Shown: positions 50,301 to 63,700 of the stretch, one piece after another
How the letters are laid out: the number at the start of each line of letters is the position of its first letter
Position numbering within the stretch: position 1 is the stretch's first letter
Notes under the pieces: generated by a model
Databases searched by the model: none
The model's input: only the letters and a program-made list of their open reading frames with translations
What the model was told of the DNA's origin: nothing
Made by a program: the position numbers and the translations under genes
Assembly: GCF_026212465.1 (NCBI RefSeq)
Contig: NC_080060.1
Span: forward strand, 22,395,106 to 22,459,105
Reading direction: 5' to 3'
DNA from: Amaranthus tricolor
Lineage: Eukaryota; Streptophyta; Magnoliopsida; Caryophyllales; Amaranthaceae
Length of the DNA stretch: 64,000 nucleotides

Positions 50301-53300
50301 CATATAATATTGTGTTGAAGTGGTTAGACATGAAATTCATTGTCATATGCTAGAATATACGTGTTAAAGTTGCGATTTTAAAGGTTTTTAAAGTTTTTGG
50401 CACTTTCGCGCATAAAGTAGCTCAAACTTGGTTTGTTTTGCACGACACTTGGCACACAACACTATTTGGTATATATTATTGTGTTGAACTGGTTATAATT
50501 GAGAATCATAGTCATATGCTAGAAATTACTTGCTAAGTTTCAATTTTATAGGTATTTAAACTTTTTTGGCACTTTCGCGCATAAAGTAGCTCAAACTTGG
50601 TTTGTTTTGCACGACACTTGGCATACAACACTATTTGGTATATATTATTGTGTTGAACTAGTTAGAATTTAAAATCATAGTCATATGTTAGAAATTACGT
50701 GTTAAGTTGCTGTTTTAAGGGTTTTTAAACGTTTTTGGCACTTTCGCGCATAACGTAGCTCAAACTTGGTTTGTTTTGTACGAAACATGGCACACAACAC
50801 TATTTTGCATATATTACGTTGTTTAAGTGGTTAGAATTGAAAATCCTAGTTATATGCTAAAAATTACGTGTTAAGTTGCGAACTTAAGGGTTTTTAAGAG
50901 TTTTTTGAACTTTCGCTCGTAAAGTAGCTCAAACTTGGTTTGTTTTACACGAAACTTGGCACACAATACTATTTGGTATATATTGTTGTGTTGAAGTGGT
51001 TAGATTTTAAAATAACAGTCATATGCTAGTAATTACGTGCTAAGTTGCGATATTAATGGTTTTTAAGCTTTTTTGTCACTTTCGTGCATGAAGTAGTTGA
51101 AACTTGATTTTTTATTGCACGAAACTTGGCACACAACACTATGTGGTATATATTATTGTGTTGAAGTGGTTATAATTGATAATCATAGTCATATACTAGA
51201 AATTACGTGCTAAGTTGCGATTTTATGTGCTTTTATGCTTTTTTGGCACTTTCGCGCATAAAGTAGCTCAAACTTGGTTTGTTTTGCACGAAACTTGGCA
51301 CACAATACTATTTGGTATATTATTTTGTTGAAGTGCTTAGAATTGAAAATATTAGTCATATGCTAGAAATTACGTGTTAAGTTGCGAATTTAACGCTTTT
51401 TAAACGTTTTTTGGCACTTTCGCGCATAAAGTACCTCAAACTTGGTTTGTTTTGCACGAAACTTGCCACACAACAAAATTTGGCATATATTATTGTGTTG
51501 AAGTGGTTAGAATAGAAAATCCTAGTTATATGCTAAAAATTACGTATTAAGTTGCGATTTTAAGGGTTTCTAAGCGTTATTGGAACTTTCGCTCGTAAAG
51601 TAGCTCAAACTTGGTTTGTTTTACACGAAACTTGGCACACAATACTATTTGGTATATATTGTTGTGTTGAAGTCGTTAGATTTTAAAATAACATTCATAT
51701 GCTAGTAATTACGTGCTAAGTTGTGATATTAATGGTTTTTAAGCTTTTTTGTCACTTTCGTGCATGAAGTAGCTGAAACTTGATTTTTTATTGCACGAAA
51801 CTTGGCACACAACACTATGTGGTATATATTATTGTGTTGAAGTGGTTATAATTGATAATCATAGTCATATACTATAAATTACGTGCTAAGTTGCGATTTT
51901 ATGTGCTTTTATGTTTTTTTGGCACTTTCGCGCATAAAATATCTCAAACTTGGTTTGTTTTGCACGAAACTTGGCACACAATACTATTTGGTATATTATT
52001 TTGTTGAAGTGGTTAGAATTGAAAATATTAGTCATATGCTAGAAATTACGTGTTAAGTTGCGAATTTAAGGGTTTTTAAACGTTTTTGGCACATTCGCGC
52101 ATAAAGTAGCTCAAACTTGGTTTGTTTTGCACGAAACTTGGCACACAACAAAATTTGGCATATATTATTGTGTTGAAGTGGTTAGACATGAAATTCATTG
52201 TCATATGCTAGAATATACGTGTTAAAGTTGCGATTTTAAAGGTTTTTAAAGTTTTTGGCACTTTCGCGCATAAAGTAGCTCAAACTTGGTTTGTTTTGCA
52301 CGACACTTGGCACACAACACTATTTGGTATATATTATTGTGTTGAACTGGTTATAATTGAGAATCATAGTCATATGCTAGAAATTACTTGCTAAGTTTCA
52401 ATTTATAGGTATTTAAACTTTTTTGGCACTTTCGCGCATAAAGTAGCTCAAACTTGGTTTGTTTTGCACGACACTTGGCATACAACACTATTTGGTATAT
52501 ATTATTGTGTTGAACTAGTTAGAATTTAAAATCATAGTCATATGTTAGAAATTACGTGTTAAGTTGCTGTTTTAAGGGTTTTTAAACGTTTTTGGCACTT
52601 TCGCGCATAACGTAGCTCAAACTTGGTTTGTTTTGTACGAAACATGGCACACAACACTATTTTGCATATATTACGTTGTTTAAGTGGTTAGAATTGAAAA
52701 TCCTAGTTATATGCTAAAAATTACGTGTTAAGTTGCGAACTTAAGGGTTTTTAAGAGTTTCTTGAACTTTCGCTCGTAAAGTAGCTCAAACTTGGTTTGT
52801 TTTACACGAAACTTGGCACACAATACTATTTGGTATATATTGTTGTGTTGAAGTGGTTAGATTTTAAAATAACAGTCATATGCTAGTAATTACGTGCTAA
52901 GTTGCGATATTAATGGTTTTTAAGCTTTTTTGTCACTTTTGTGCATGAAGTAGTTGAAACTTGATTTTTTATTGCACGAAACTTGGCACACAACACTATG
53001 TGGTATATATTATTGTGTTGAAGTGGTTATAATTGATAATCATAGTCATATACTAGAAATTACGTGCTAAGTTGCGATTTTATGTGCTTTTATGCTTTTT
53101 TGGCACATTCGCGCATAAAGTAGCTCAAACTTGGTTTGTTTTGCACGAAACTTGGCACACAATACTATTTGGTATATTATTTTGTTGAAGTGCTTAGAAT
53201 TGAAAATATTAGTCATATGCTAGAAATTACGTGTTAAGTTGCGAATTTAAGGGTTTTTAAACGTTTTTTGCACATTCGCGCATAAAGTAGCTCAAACTTG

Positions 53301-56300
53301 GTTTGTATTGCACGAAACTTGGCACACAACAAAATTTGGCATATAATATTGTGTTGAAGTGGTTAGACATGAAATTCATTGTCATATGCTAGAATATACG
53401 TGTTAAAGTTGCGATTTTAAAGGTTTTTAAAGTTTTTGGCACTTTCGCGCATAAAGTAGCTCAAACTTGGTTTGTTTTGCACGACACTTGGCACACAACA
53501 CTATTTGGTATATATTATTGTGTTGAACTGGTTATAATTGAGAATCATAGTCATATGCTAGAAATTACTTGCTAAGTTTCAATTTTATAGGTATTTAAAC
53601 TTTTTTGGCACTTTCGCGCATAAAGTAGCTCAAACTTGGTTTGTTTTGCACGACACTTGGCATACAACACTATTTGGTATATATTATTGTGTTGAACTAG
53701 TTAGAATTTAAAATCATAGTTATATGTTAGAAATTACGTGTTAAGTTGCTGTTTTAAGGGTTTTTAAACGTTTTTGGCACTTTCGCGCATAACGTAGCTC
53801 AAACTTGGTTTGTTTTCTACGAAACATGGCACACAACACTATTTTGCATATATTACGTTGTTTAAGTGGTTAGAATTGAAAATCCTAGTTATATGCTAAA
53901 AATTACGTGTTAAGTTGCGAACTTAAGGGTTTTTAAGAGTTTTTTGAACTTTCGCTCGTAAAGTAGCTCAAACTTGGTTTGTTTTACACGAAACTTGGCA
54001 CACAATACTATTTGGTATATATTGTTGTGTTGAAGTGGTTAGATTTTAAAATAACAGTCATATGCTAGTAATTACGTGCTAAGTTGCGATATTAATGGTT
54101 TTTAAGCTTTTTTGTCACTTTCGTGCATGAAGTAGTTGAAACTTGATTTTTTATTGCACGAAACTTGGCACACAACACTATGTGGTATATATTATTGTGT
54201 TGAAGTGGTTATAATTGATAATCATAGTCATATACTAGAAATTACGTGCTAAGTTGCGATTTTATGTGCTTTTATGCTTTTTTGGCACTTTCGCGCATAA
54301 AGTAGCTCAAACTTGGTTTGTTTTGCACGAAACTTGGCACACAATACTATTTGGTATATTATTTTGTTGAAGTTCTTAGAATTGAAAATATTAGTCATAT
54401 GCTAGAAATTACGTGTTAAGTTGCGAATTTAAGGCTTTTTAAACGTTTTTTTGGCACTTTCGCGCATAAAGTACCTTAAACTTGGTTTGTTTTGCACGAA
54501 ACTTGCCACACAACAAAATTTGGCATATATTATTGTGTTGAAGTGGTTAGAATAGAAAATCCTAGTTATATGCTAAAAATTACGTATTAAGTTGCGATTT
54601 TAAGGGTTTCTAAGCGTTATTGGAACTTTCGCTCGTAAAGTAGCTCAAACTTGGTTTGTTTTACACGAAACTTGGCACACAATACTATTTGGTATATATT
54701 GTTGTGTTGAAGTGGTTAGATTTTAAAATAACATTCATATGCTAGTAATTACGTGCTAAGTTGTGATATTAATGGTTTTTAAGCTTTTTTGTCACTTTCG
54801 TGCATGAAGTAGCTGAAACTTGATTTTTTATTGCACGAAACTTGGCACACAACACTATGTGGTATATATTATTGTGTTGAAGTGGTTATAATTGATAATC
54901 ATAGTCATATACTATAAATTACGTGCTAAGTTGCGATTTTATGTGCTTTTATGTTTTTTTGGCACTTTCGCGCATAAAATATCTCAAACTTGGTTTGTTT
55001 TGCACGAAACTTGGCACACAATACTATTTGGTATATTATTTTGTTGAAGTGGTTAGAATTGAAAATATTAGTCATATGCTAGAAATTACGTGTTAAGTTG
55101 CGAATTTAAGGGTTTTTAAACGTTTTTGGCACATTCGCGCATAAAGTAGCTCAAACTTGGTTTGTTTTGCACGAAACTTGGCACACAACAAAATTTGGCA
55201 TATATTATTGTGTTGAAGTGGTTAGACATGAAATTCATTGTCATATGCTAGAATATACGTGTTAAAGTTGCGATTTTAAAGGTTTTTAAAGTTTTTGGCA
55301 CTTTCGCGCATAAAGTAGCTCAAACTTGGTTTGTTTTGCACGACACTTGGCACACAACACTATTTGGTATATATTATTGTGTTGAACTGGTTATAATTGA
55401 GAATCATAGTCATATGCTAGAAATTACTTGCTAAGTTTCAATTTATAGGTATTTAAACTTTTTTGGCACTTTCGCGCATAAAGTAGCTCAAACTTGGTTT
55501 GTTTTGCACGACACTTGGCATACAACACTATTTGGTATATATTATTGTGTTGAACTAGTTAGAATTTAAAATCATAGTCATATGATAGAAATTACGTGTT
55601 AAGTTGCTGTTTTAAGGGTTTTTAAACGTTTTTGGCACTTTCGCGCATAACGTAGCTCAAACTTGGTTTGTTTTGTACGAAACATGGCACACAACACTAT
55701 TTTGCATATATTACGTTGTTTAAGTGGTTAGAATTGAAAATCCTAGTTATATGCTAAAAATTACGTGTTAAGTTGCGAACTTAAGGGTTTTTAAGAGTTT
55801 CTTGAACTTTCGCTCGTAAAGTAGCTCAAACTTGGTTTGTTTTACACGAAACTTGGCACACAATACTATTTGGTATATATTGTTGTGTTGAAGTGGTTAG
55901 ATTTTAAAATAACAGTCATATGCTAGTAATTACGTGCTAAGTTGCGATATTAATGGTTTTTAAGCTTTTTTGTCACTTTTGTGCATGAAGTAGTTGAAAC
56001 TTGATTTTTTATTGCACGAAACTTGGCACACAACACTATGTGGTATATATTATTGTGTTGAAGTGGTTATAATTGATAATCATAGTCATATACTAGAAAT
56101 TACGTGCTAAGTTGCGATTTTATGTGCTTTTATGCTTTTTTGGCACATTCGCGCATAAAGTAGCTCAAACTTGGTTTGTTTTGCACGAAACTTGGCACAC
56201 AATACTATTTGGTATATTATTTTGTTGAAGTGCTTAGAATTGAAAATATTAGTCATATGCTAGAAATTACGTGTTAAGTTGCGAATTTAAGGGTTTTTAA

Positions 56301-59300
56301 ACGTTTTTTGCACATTCGCGCATAAAGTAGCTCAAACTTGGTTTGTATTGCACGAAACTTGGCACACAACAAAATTTGGCATATAATATTGTGTTGAAGT
56401 GGTTAGACATGAAATTCATTGTCATATGCTAGAATATACGTGTTAAAGTTGCGATTTTAAAGGTTTTTAAAGTTTTTGGCACTTTCGCGCATAAAGTAGC
56501 TCAAACTTGGTTTGTTTTGCACGACACTTGGCACACAACACTATTTGGTATATATTATTGTGTTGAACTGGTTATAATTGAGAATCATAGTCATATGCTA
56601 GAAATTACTTGCTAAGTTTCAATTTTATAGGTATTTAAACTTTTTTGGCACTTTCGCGCATAAAGTAGCTCAAACTTGGTTTGTTTTGCACGACACTTGG
56701 CATACAACACTATTTGGTATATATTATTGTGTTGAACTAGTTAGAATTTAAAATCATAGTTATATGTTAGAAATTACGTGTTAAGTTGCTGTTTTAAGGG
56801 TTTTTAAACGTTTTTGGCACTTTCGCGCATAACGTAGCTCAAACTTGGTTTGTTTTCTACGAAACATGGCACACAACACTATTTTGCATATATTACGTTG
56901 TTTAAGTGGTTAGAATTGAAAATCCTAGTTATATGCTAAAAATTACGTGTTAAGTTGCGAACTTAAGGGTTTTTAAGAGTTTTTTGAACTTTCGCTCGTA
57001 AAGTAGCTCAAACTTGGTTTGTTTTACACGAAACTTGGCACACAATACTATTTGGTATATATTGTTGTGTTGAAGTGGTTAGATTTTAAAATAACAGTCA
57101 TATGCTAGTAATTACGTGCTAAGTTGCGATATTAATGGTTTTTAAGCTTTTTTGTCACTTTCGTGCATGAAGTAGTTGAAACTTGATTTTTTATTGCACG
57201 AAACTTGGCACACAACACTATGTGGTATATATTATTGTGTTGAAGTGGTTATAATTGATAATCATAGTCATATACTAGAAATTACGTGCTAAGTTGCGAT
57301 TTTATGTGCTTTTATGCTTTTTTGGCACTTTCGCGCATAAAGTAGCTCAAACTTGGTTTGTTTTGCACGAAACTTGGCACACAATACTATTTGGTATATT
57401 ATTTTGTTGAAGTTCTTAGAATTGAAAATATTAGTCATATGCTAGAAATTACGTGTTAAGTTGCGAATTTAAGGCTTTTTAAACGTTTTTTGGCACTTTC
57501 GCGCATAAAGTACCTTAAACTTGGTTTGTTTTGCACGAAACTTGCCACACAACAAAATTTGGCATATATTATTGTGTTGAAGTGGTTAGAATAGAAAATC
57601 CTAGTTATATGCTAAAAATTACGTATTAAGTTGCGATTTTAAGGGTTTCTAAGCGTTATTGGAACTTTCGCTCGTAAAGTAGCTCAAACTTGGTTTGTTT
57701 TACACGAAACTTGGCACACAATACTATTTGGTATATATTGTTGTGTTGAAGTGGTTAGATTTTAAAATAACATTCATATGCTAGTAATTACGTGCTAAGT
57801 TGTGATATTAATGGTTTTTAAGCTTTTTTGTCACTTTCGTGCATGAAGTAGCTGAAACTTGATTTTTTATTGCACGAAACTTGGCACACAACACTATGTG
57901 GTATATATTATTGTGTTGAAGTGGTTATAATTGATAATCATAGTCATATACTATAAATTACGTGCTAAGTTGCGATTTTATGTGCTTTTATGTTTTTTTG
58001 GCACTTTCGCGCATAAAATATCTCAAACTTGGTTTGTTTTGCACGAAACTTGGCACACAATACTATTTGGTATATTATTTTGTTGAAGTGGTTAGAATTG
58101 AAAATATTAGTCATATGCTAGAAATTACGTGTTAAGTTGCGAATTTAAGGGTTTTTAAACGTTTTTGGCACATTCGCGCATAAAGTAGCTCAAACTTGGT
58201 TTGTTTTGCACGAAACTTGGCACACAACAAAATTTGGCATATATTATTGTGTTGAAGTGGTTAGACATGAAATTCATTGTCATATGCTAGAATATACGTG
58301 TTAAAGTTGCGATTTTAAAGGTTTTTAAAGTTTTTGGCACTTTCGCGCATAAAGTTGCTCAAACTTGGTTTGTTTTGCACGACACTTGGCACACAACACT
58401 ATTTGGTATATATTATTGTGTTGAACTGGTTATAATTGAGAATCATAGTCATATGCTAGAAATTACTTGCTAAGTTTAAATTTTATAGATATTTAAACTT
58501 TTTTGGCACTTTCGCGCATAAAGTAGCTCAAACTTGGTTTGTTTTGCACGACACTTGGCATACAACACTATTTGGTATATATTATTGTGTTGAACTAGTT
58601 AGAATTGAAAATCATAGTCATATGTTAGAAATTACGTGTTAAGTTGCTGTTTTAAGGGTTTTTAAACCTTTTTGGCACTTTCGCGCATAACGTAGCTCAA
58701 ACTTGGTTTGTTTTGTACGAAACATGGCACACAACACTATTTTGCATATATTACGTTGTTTAAGTGGTTAGAATTGAAAATCCTTGTTATATGCTAAAAA
58801 TTACGTGTTAAGTTGCGAACTTAAGGGTTTTTAAGAGTTTTTTGAACTTTCGCTCGTAAAGTAGCTCAAACTTGGTTTGTTTTACACGAAACTTGGCATA
58901 CAATACTATTTGGTATATATTGTTGTGTTGAAGTGGTTAGATTTTAAAATAACAGTCATATGCTAGTAATTACGTGCTAAGTTGCGATATTAATGGTTTT
59001 TAAGCTTTTTTGTCACTTTCGTGCATGAAGTAGTTGAAACTTGATTTTTTATTGCACGAAACTTGGCACACAACACTATGTGGTATATATTATTGTGTTG
59101 AAGTGGTTATAATTGATAATCATAGTCATATACTAGAAATTACGTGCTAAGTTGCGATTTTATGTGCTTTTATGTTTTTTTGGCACTTTCGCGCATAAAG
59201 TAGCTCAAACTTGGTTTGTTTTGCACGAAACTTGGCACACAATACTATTTGGTATATTATTTTGTTGAAGTGCTTAGAATTGAAAATATTAGTCATATGC

Positions 59301-60701
59301 TAGAAATTACGTGTTAAGTTGCGAATTTAACGCTTTTTAAACGTTTTTTTGGCACTTTCGCGCATAAAGTACCTCAAACTTGGTTTGTTTTGCACGAAAC
59401 TTGCCACACAACAAAATTTGGCATATATTATTGTGTTGAAGTGGTTAGAATAGAAAATCCTAGTTATATGCTAAAAATTACGTATTAAGTTGCGATTTTA
59501 AGGGTTTCTAAGCGTTATTGGAACTTTCGCTCGTAAAGTAGCTCAAACTTGGTTTGTTTTACACGAAACTTGGCACACAATACTATTTGGTATATATTGT
59601 TGTGTTGAAGTGGTTAGATTTTAAAATAACATTCATATGCTAGTAATTACGTGCTAAGTTGTGATATTAATGGTTTTTAAGCTTTTTTGTCACTTTCGTG
59701 CATGAAGTAGCTGAAACTTGATTTTTTATTGCACGAAACTTGGCACACAACACTATGTGGTATATATTATTGTGTTGAAGTGGTTATAATTGATAATCAT
59801 AGTCATATACTATAAATTACGTGCTAAGTTGCGATTTTATGTGCTTTTATGTTTTTTTGGCACTTTCGCGCATAAAATATCTCAAACTTGGTTTGTTTTG
59901 CACGAAACTTGGCACACAATACTATTTGGTATATTATTTTGTTGAAGTGGTTAGAATTGAAAATATTAGTCATATGCTAGAAATTACGTGTTAAGTTGCG
60001 AATTTAAGGGTTTTTAAACGTTTTTGGCACATTCGCGCATAAAGTAGCTCAAACTTGGTTTGTTTTGCACGAAACTTGGCACACAACAAAATTTGGCATA
60101 TATTATTGTGTTGAAGTGGTTAGACATGAAATTCATTGTCATATGCTAGAATATACGTGTTAAAGTTGCGATTTTAAAGGTTTTTAAAGTTTTTGGCACT
60201 TTCGCGCATAAAGTAGCTCAAACTTGGTTTGTTTTGCACGACACTTGGCACACAACACTATTTGGTATATATGATTGTGTTGAACTGGTTATAATTGAGA
60301 ATCATAGTCATATGCTAGAAATTACTTGCTAAGTTTCAATTTATAGGTATTTAAACTTTTTTGGCACTTTCGCGCATAAAGTAGCTCAAACTTGGTTTGT
60401 TTTGCACGACACTTGGCATACAACACTATTTGGTATATATTATTGTGTTGAACTAGTTAGAATTTAAAATCATAGTCATATGTTAGAAATTACGTGTTAA
60501 GTTGCTGTTTTAAGGGTTTTTAAACGTTTTTGGCACTTTCGCGCATAACGTAGCTCAAACTTGGTTTGTTTTGTACGAAACATGGCACACAACACTATTT
60601 TGCATATATTACGTTGTTTAAGTGGTTAGAATTGAAAATCCTAGTTATATGCTAAAAATTACGTGTTAAGTTGCGAACTTAAGGGTTTTTAAGAGTTTCT
60701 T
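47361..60701 (-). repeat. Superblock S2: XXXYXYXYY (79 monomers, 13,341 bp)
   Basis: Same order as S1 with one extra XY pair. Rare states near the ends of S1 and S2 are 13,340 bp apart: AAGTTTAAATTTTATAGAT (45132 and 58472), TTTAAACCTTTTTGG (45321 and 58661) and ATCCTTGTTATATG (45440 and 58780). Confidence 0.75.
52764..58843 (-). repeat. Tandem duplication of an XY pair (about 3040 bp each)
   Basis: Two adjacent copies, 52764-55803 and 55804-58843, share rare variants found nowhere else in the window: ATAGTTATATGTTAG, TTTTCTACGAAACATGG, AAGTTCTTAGAATTG and GTACCTTAAACTTGG. This is the extra XY pair of superblock S2. Confidence 0.8.
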
Positions 60702-63700
60702 GAACTTTCGCTCGTAAAGTAGCTCAAACTTGGTTTGTTTTACACGAAACTTGGCACACAATACTATTTGGTATATATTGTTGTGTTGAAGTGGTTAGAT
60801 TTTAAAATAACAGTCATATGCTAGTAATTACGTGCTAAGTTGCGATATTAATGGTTTTTAAGCTTTTTTGTCACTTTTGTGCATGAAGTAGTTGAAACTT
60901 GATTTTTTATTGCACGAAACTTGGCACACAACACTATGTGGTATATATTATTGTGTTGAAGTGGTTATAATTGATAATCATAGTCATATACTAGAAATTA
61001 CGTGCTAAGTTGCGATTTTATGTGCTTTTATGCTTTTTTGGCACATTCGCGCATAAAGTAGCTCAAACTTGGTTTGTTTTGCACGAAACTTGGCACACAA
61101 TACTATTTGGTATATTATTTTGTTGAAGTGCTTAGAATTGAAAATATTAGTCATATGCTAGAAATTACGTGTTAAGTTGCGAATTTAAGGGTTTTTAAAC
61201 GTTTTTTGCACATTCGCGCATAAAGTAGCTCAAACTTGGTTTGTATTGCACGAAACTTGGCACACAACAAAATTTGGCATATAATATTGTGTTGAAGTGG
61301 TTAGACATGAAATTCATTGTCGTATGCTAGAATATACGTGTTAAAGTTGCGATTTTAAAGTTTTTTAAAGTTTTTGGCACTTTCGCGCATAAAGTAGCTC
61401 AAACTTGGTTTGTTTTGCACGACACTTGGCACACAACACTATTTGGTATATATTATTGTGTTGAACTGGTTATAATTGAGAATCATAGTCATATGCTAGA
61501 AATTACTTGCTAAGTTTCAATTTATAGGTATTTAAACTTTTTTGGCACTTTCGCGCATAAAGTAGCTCAAACTTGGTTTGTTTTGCACGACACTTGGCAT
61601 ACAACACTATTTGGTATATATTATTGTGTTGAACTAGTTAGAATTTAAAATCATAGTCATATGTTAGAAATTACGTGTTAAGTTGCTGTTTTAAGGGTTT
61701 TTAAACGTTTTTGGCACTTTCGCGTATAACGTAGCTCAAACTTGGTTTGTTTTGTACGAAACATGGCACACAACACTATTTTGCATATATTACGTTGTTT
61801 AAGTGGTTAGAATTGAAAATCCTAGTTATATGCTAAAAATTACGTGTTAAGTTGCGAACTTAAGGGTTTTTAAGAGTTTCTTGAACTTTCGCTCGTAAAG
61901 TAGCTCAAACTTGGTTTGTTTTACACGAAACTTGGCACACAATACTATTTGGTATATATTGTTGTGTTGAAGTGGTTAGATTTTAAAATAACAGTCATAT
62001 GCTAGTAATTACGTGCTAAGTTGCGATATTAATGGTTTTTAAGCTTTTTTGTCACTTTTGTGCATGAAGTAGTTGAAACTTGATTTTTTATTGCACGAAA
62101 CTTGGCACACAACACTATGTGGTATATATTATTGTGTTGAAGTGGTTATAATTGATAATCATAGTCATATACTAGAAATTACGTGCTAAGTTGCGATTTT
62201 ATGTGCTTTTATGCTTTTTTGGCACATTCGCGCATAAAGTAGCTCAAACTTGGTTTGTTTTGCACGAAACTTGGCACACAATAATATTTGGTATATTATT
62301 TTGTTGAAGTGCTTAGAATTGAAAATATTAGTCATATGCTAGAAATTACGTGTTAAGTTGCGAATTTAAGGGTTTTTAAACGTTTTTTGCACATTCGCGC
62401 ATAAAGTAGCTCAAACTTGGTTTGTATTGCACGAAACTTGGCACACAACAAAATTTGGCATATAATATTGTGTTGAAGTGGTTAGACATGAAATTCATTG
62501 TCATATGCTAGAATATACGTGTTAAAGTTGCGATTTTAAAGTTTTTTAAAGTTTTTGGCACTTTCGCGCATAAAGTAGCTCAAACTTGGTTTGTTTTGCA
62601 CGACACTTGGCACACAACACTATTTGGTATATATTATTGTGTTGAACTGGTTATAATTGAGAATCATAGTCATATGCTAGAAATTACTTGCTAAGTTTCA
62701 ATTTTATAGGTATTTAAACTTTTTTGGCACTTTCGCGCATAAAGTAGCTCAAACTTGGTTTGTTTTGCACGACACTTGGCATACAACACTATTTGGTATA
62801 TATTATTGTGTTGAACTAGTTAGAATTTAAAATCATAGTCATATGTTAGAAATTACGTGTTAAGTTGCTGTTTTAAGGGTTTTTAAACGTTTTTGGCACT
62901 TTCGCGCATAACGTAGCTCAAACTTGGTTTGTTTTGTACGAAACATGGCACACAACACTATTTTGCATATATTACGTTGTTTAAGTGGTTAGAATTGAAA
63001 ATCCTAGTTATATGCTAAAAATTACGTGTTAAGTTGCGAACTTAAGGGTTTTTAAGAGTTTTTTGAACTTTCGCTCGTAAAGTAGCTCAAACTTGGTTTG
63101 TTTTACACGAAACTTGGCACACAATACTATTTGGTATATATTGTTGTGTTGAAGTGGTTAGATTTTAAAATAACAGTCATATGCTAGTAATTACGTGCTA
63201 AGTTGCGATATTAATGGTTTTTAAGCTTTTTTGTCACTTTCGTGCATGAAGTAGTTGAAACTTGATTTTTTATTGCACGAAACTTGGCACACAACACTAT
63301 GTGGTATATATTATTGTGTTGAAGTGGTTATAATTGATAATCATAGTCATATACTAGAAATTACGTGCTAAGTTGCGATTTTATGTGCTTTTATGCTTTT
63401 TTGGCACTTTCGCGCATAAAGTAGCTCAAACTTGGTTTGTTTTGCACGAAACTTGGCACACAATACTATTTGGTATATTATTTTGTTGAAGTGCTTAGAA
63501 TTGAAAATATTAGTCATATGCTAGAAATTACGTGTTAAGTTGCGAATTTAAGGCTTTTTAAACGTTTTTTGGCACTTTCGCGCATAAAGTACCTCAAACT
63601 TGGTTTGTTTTGCACGAAACTTGCCACACAACAAAATTTGGCATATATTATTGTGTTAAAGTGGTTAGAATAGAAAATCCTAGTTATATGCTAAAAATTA

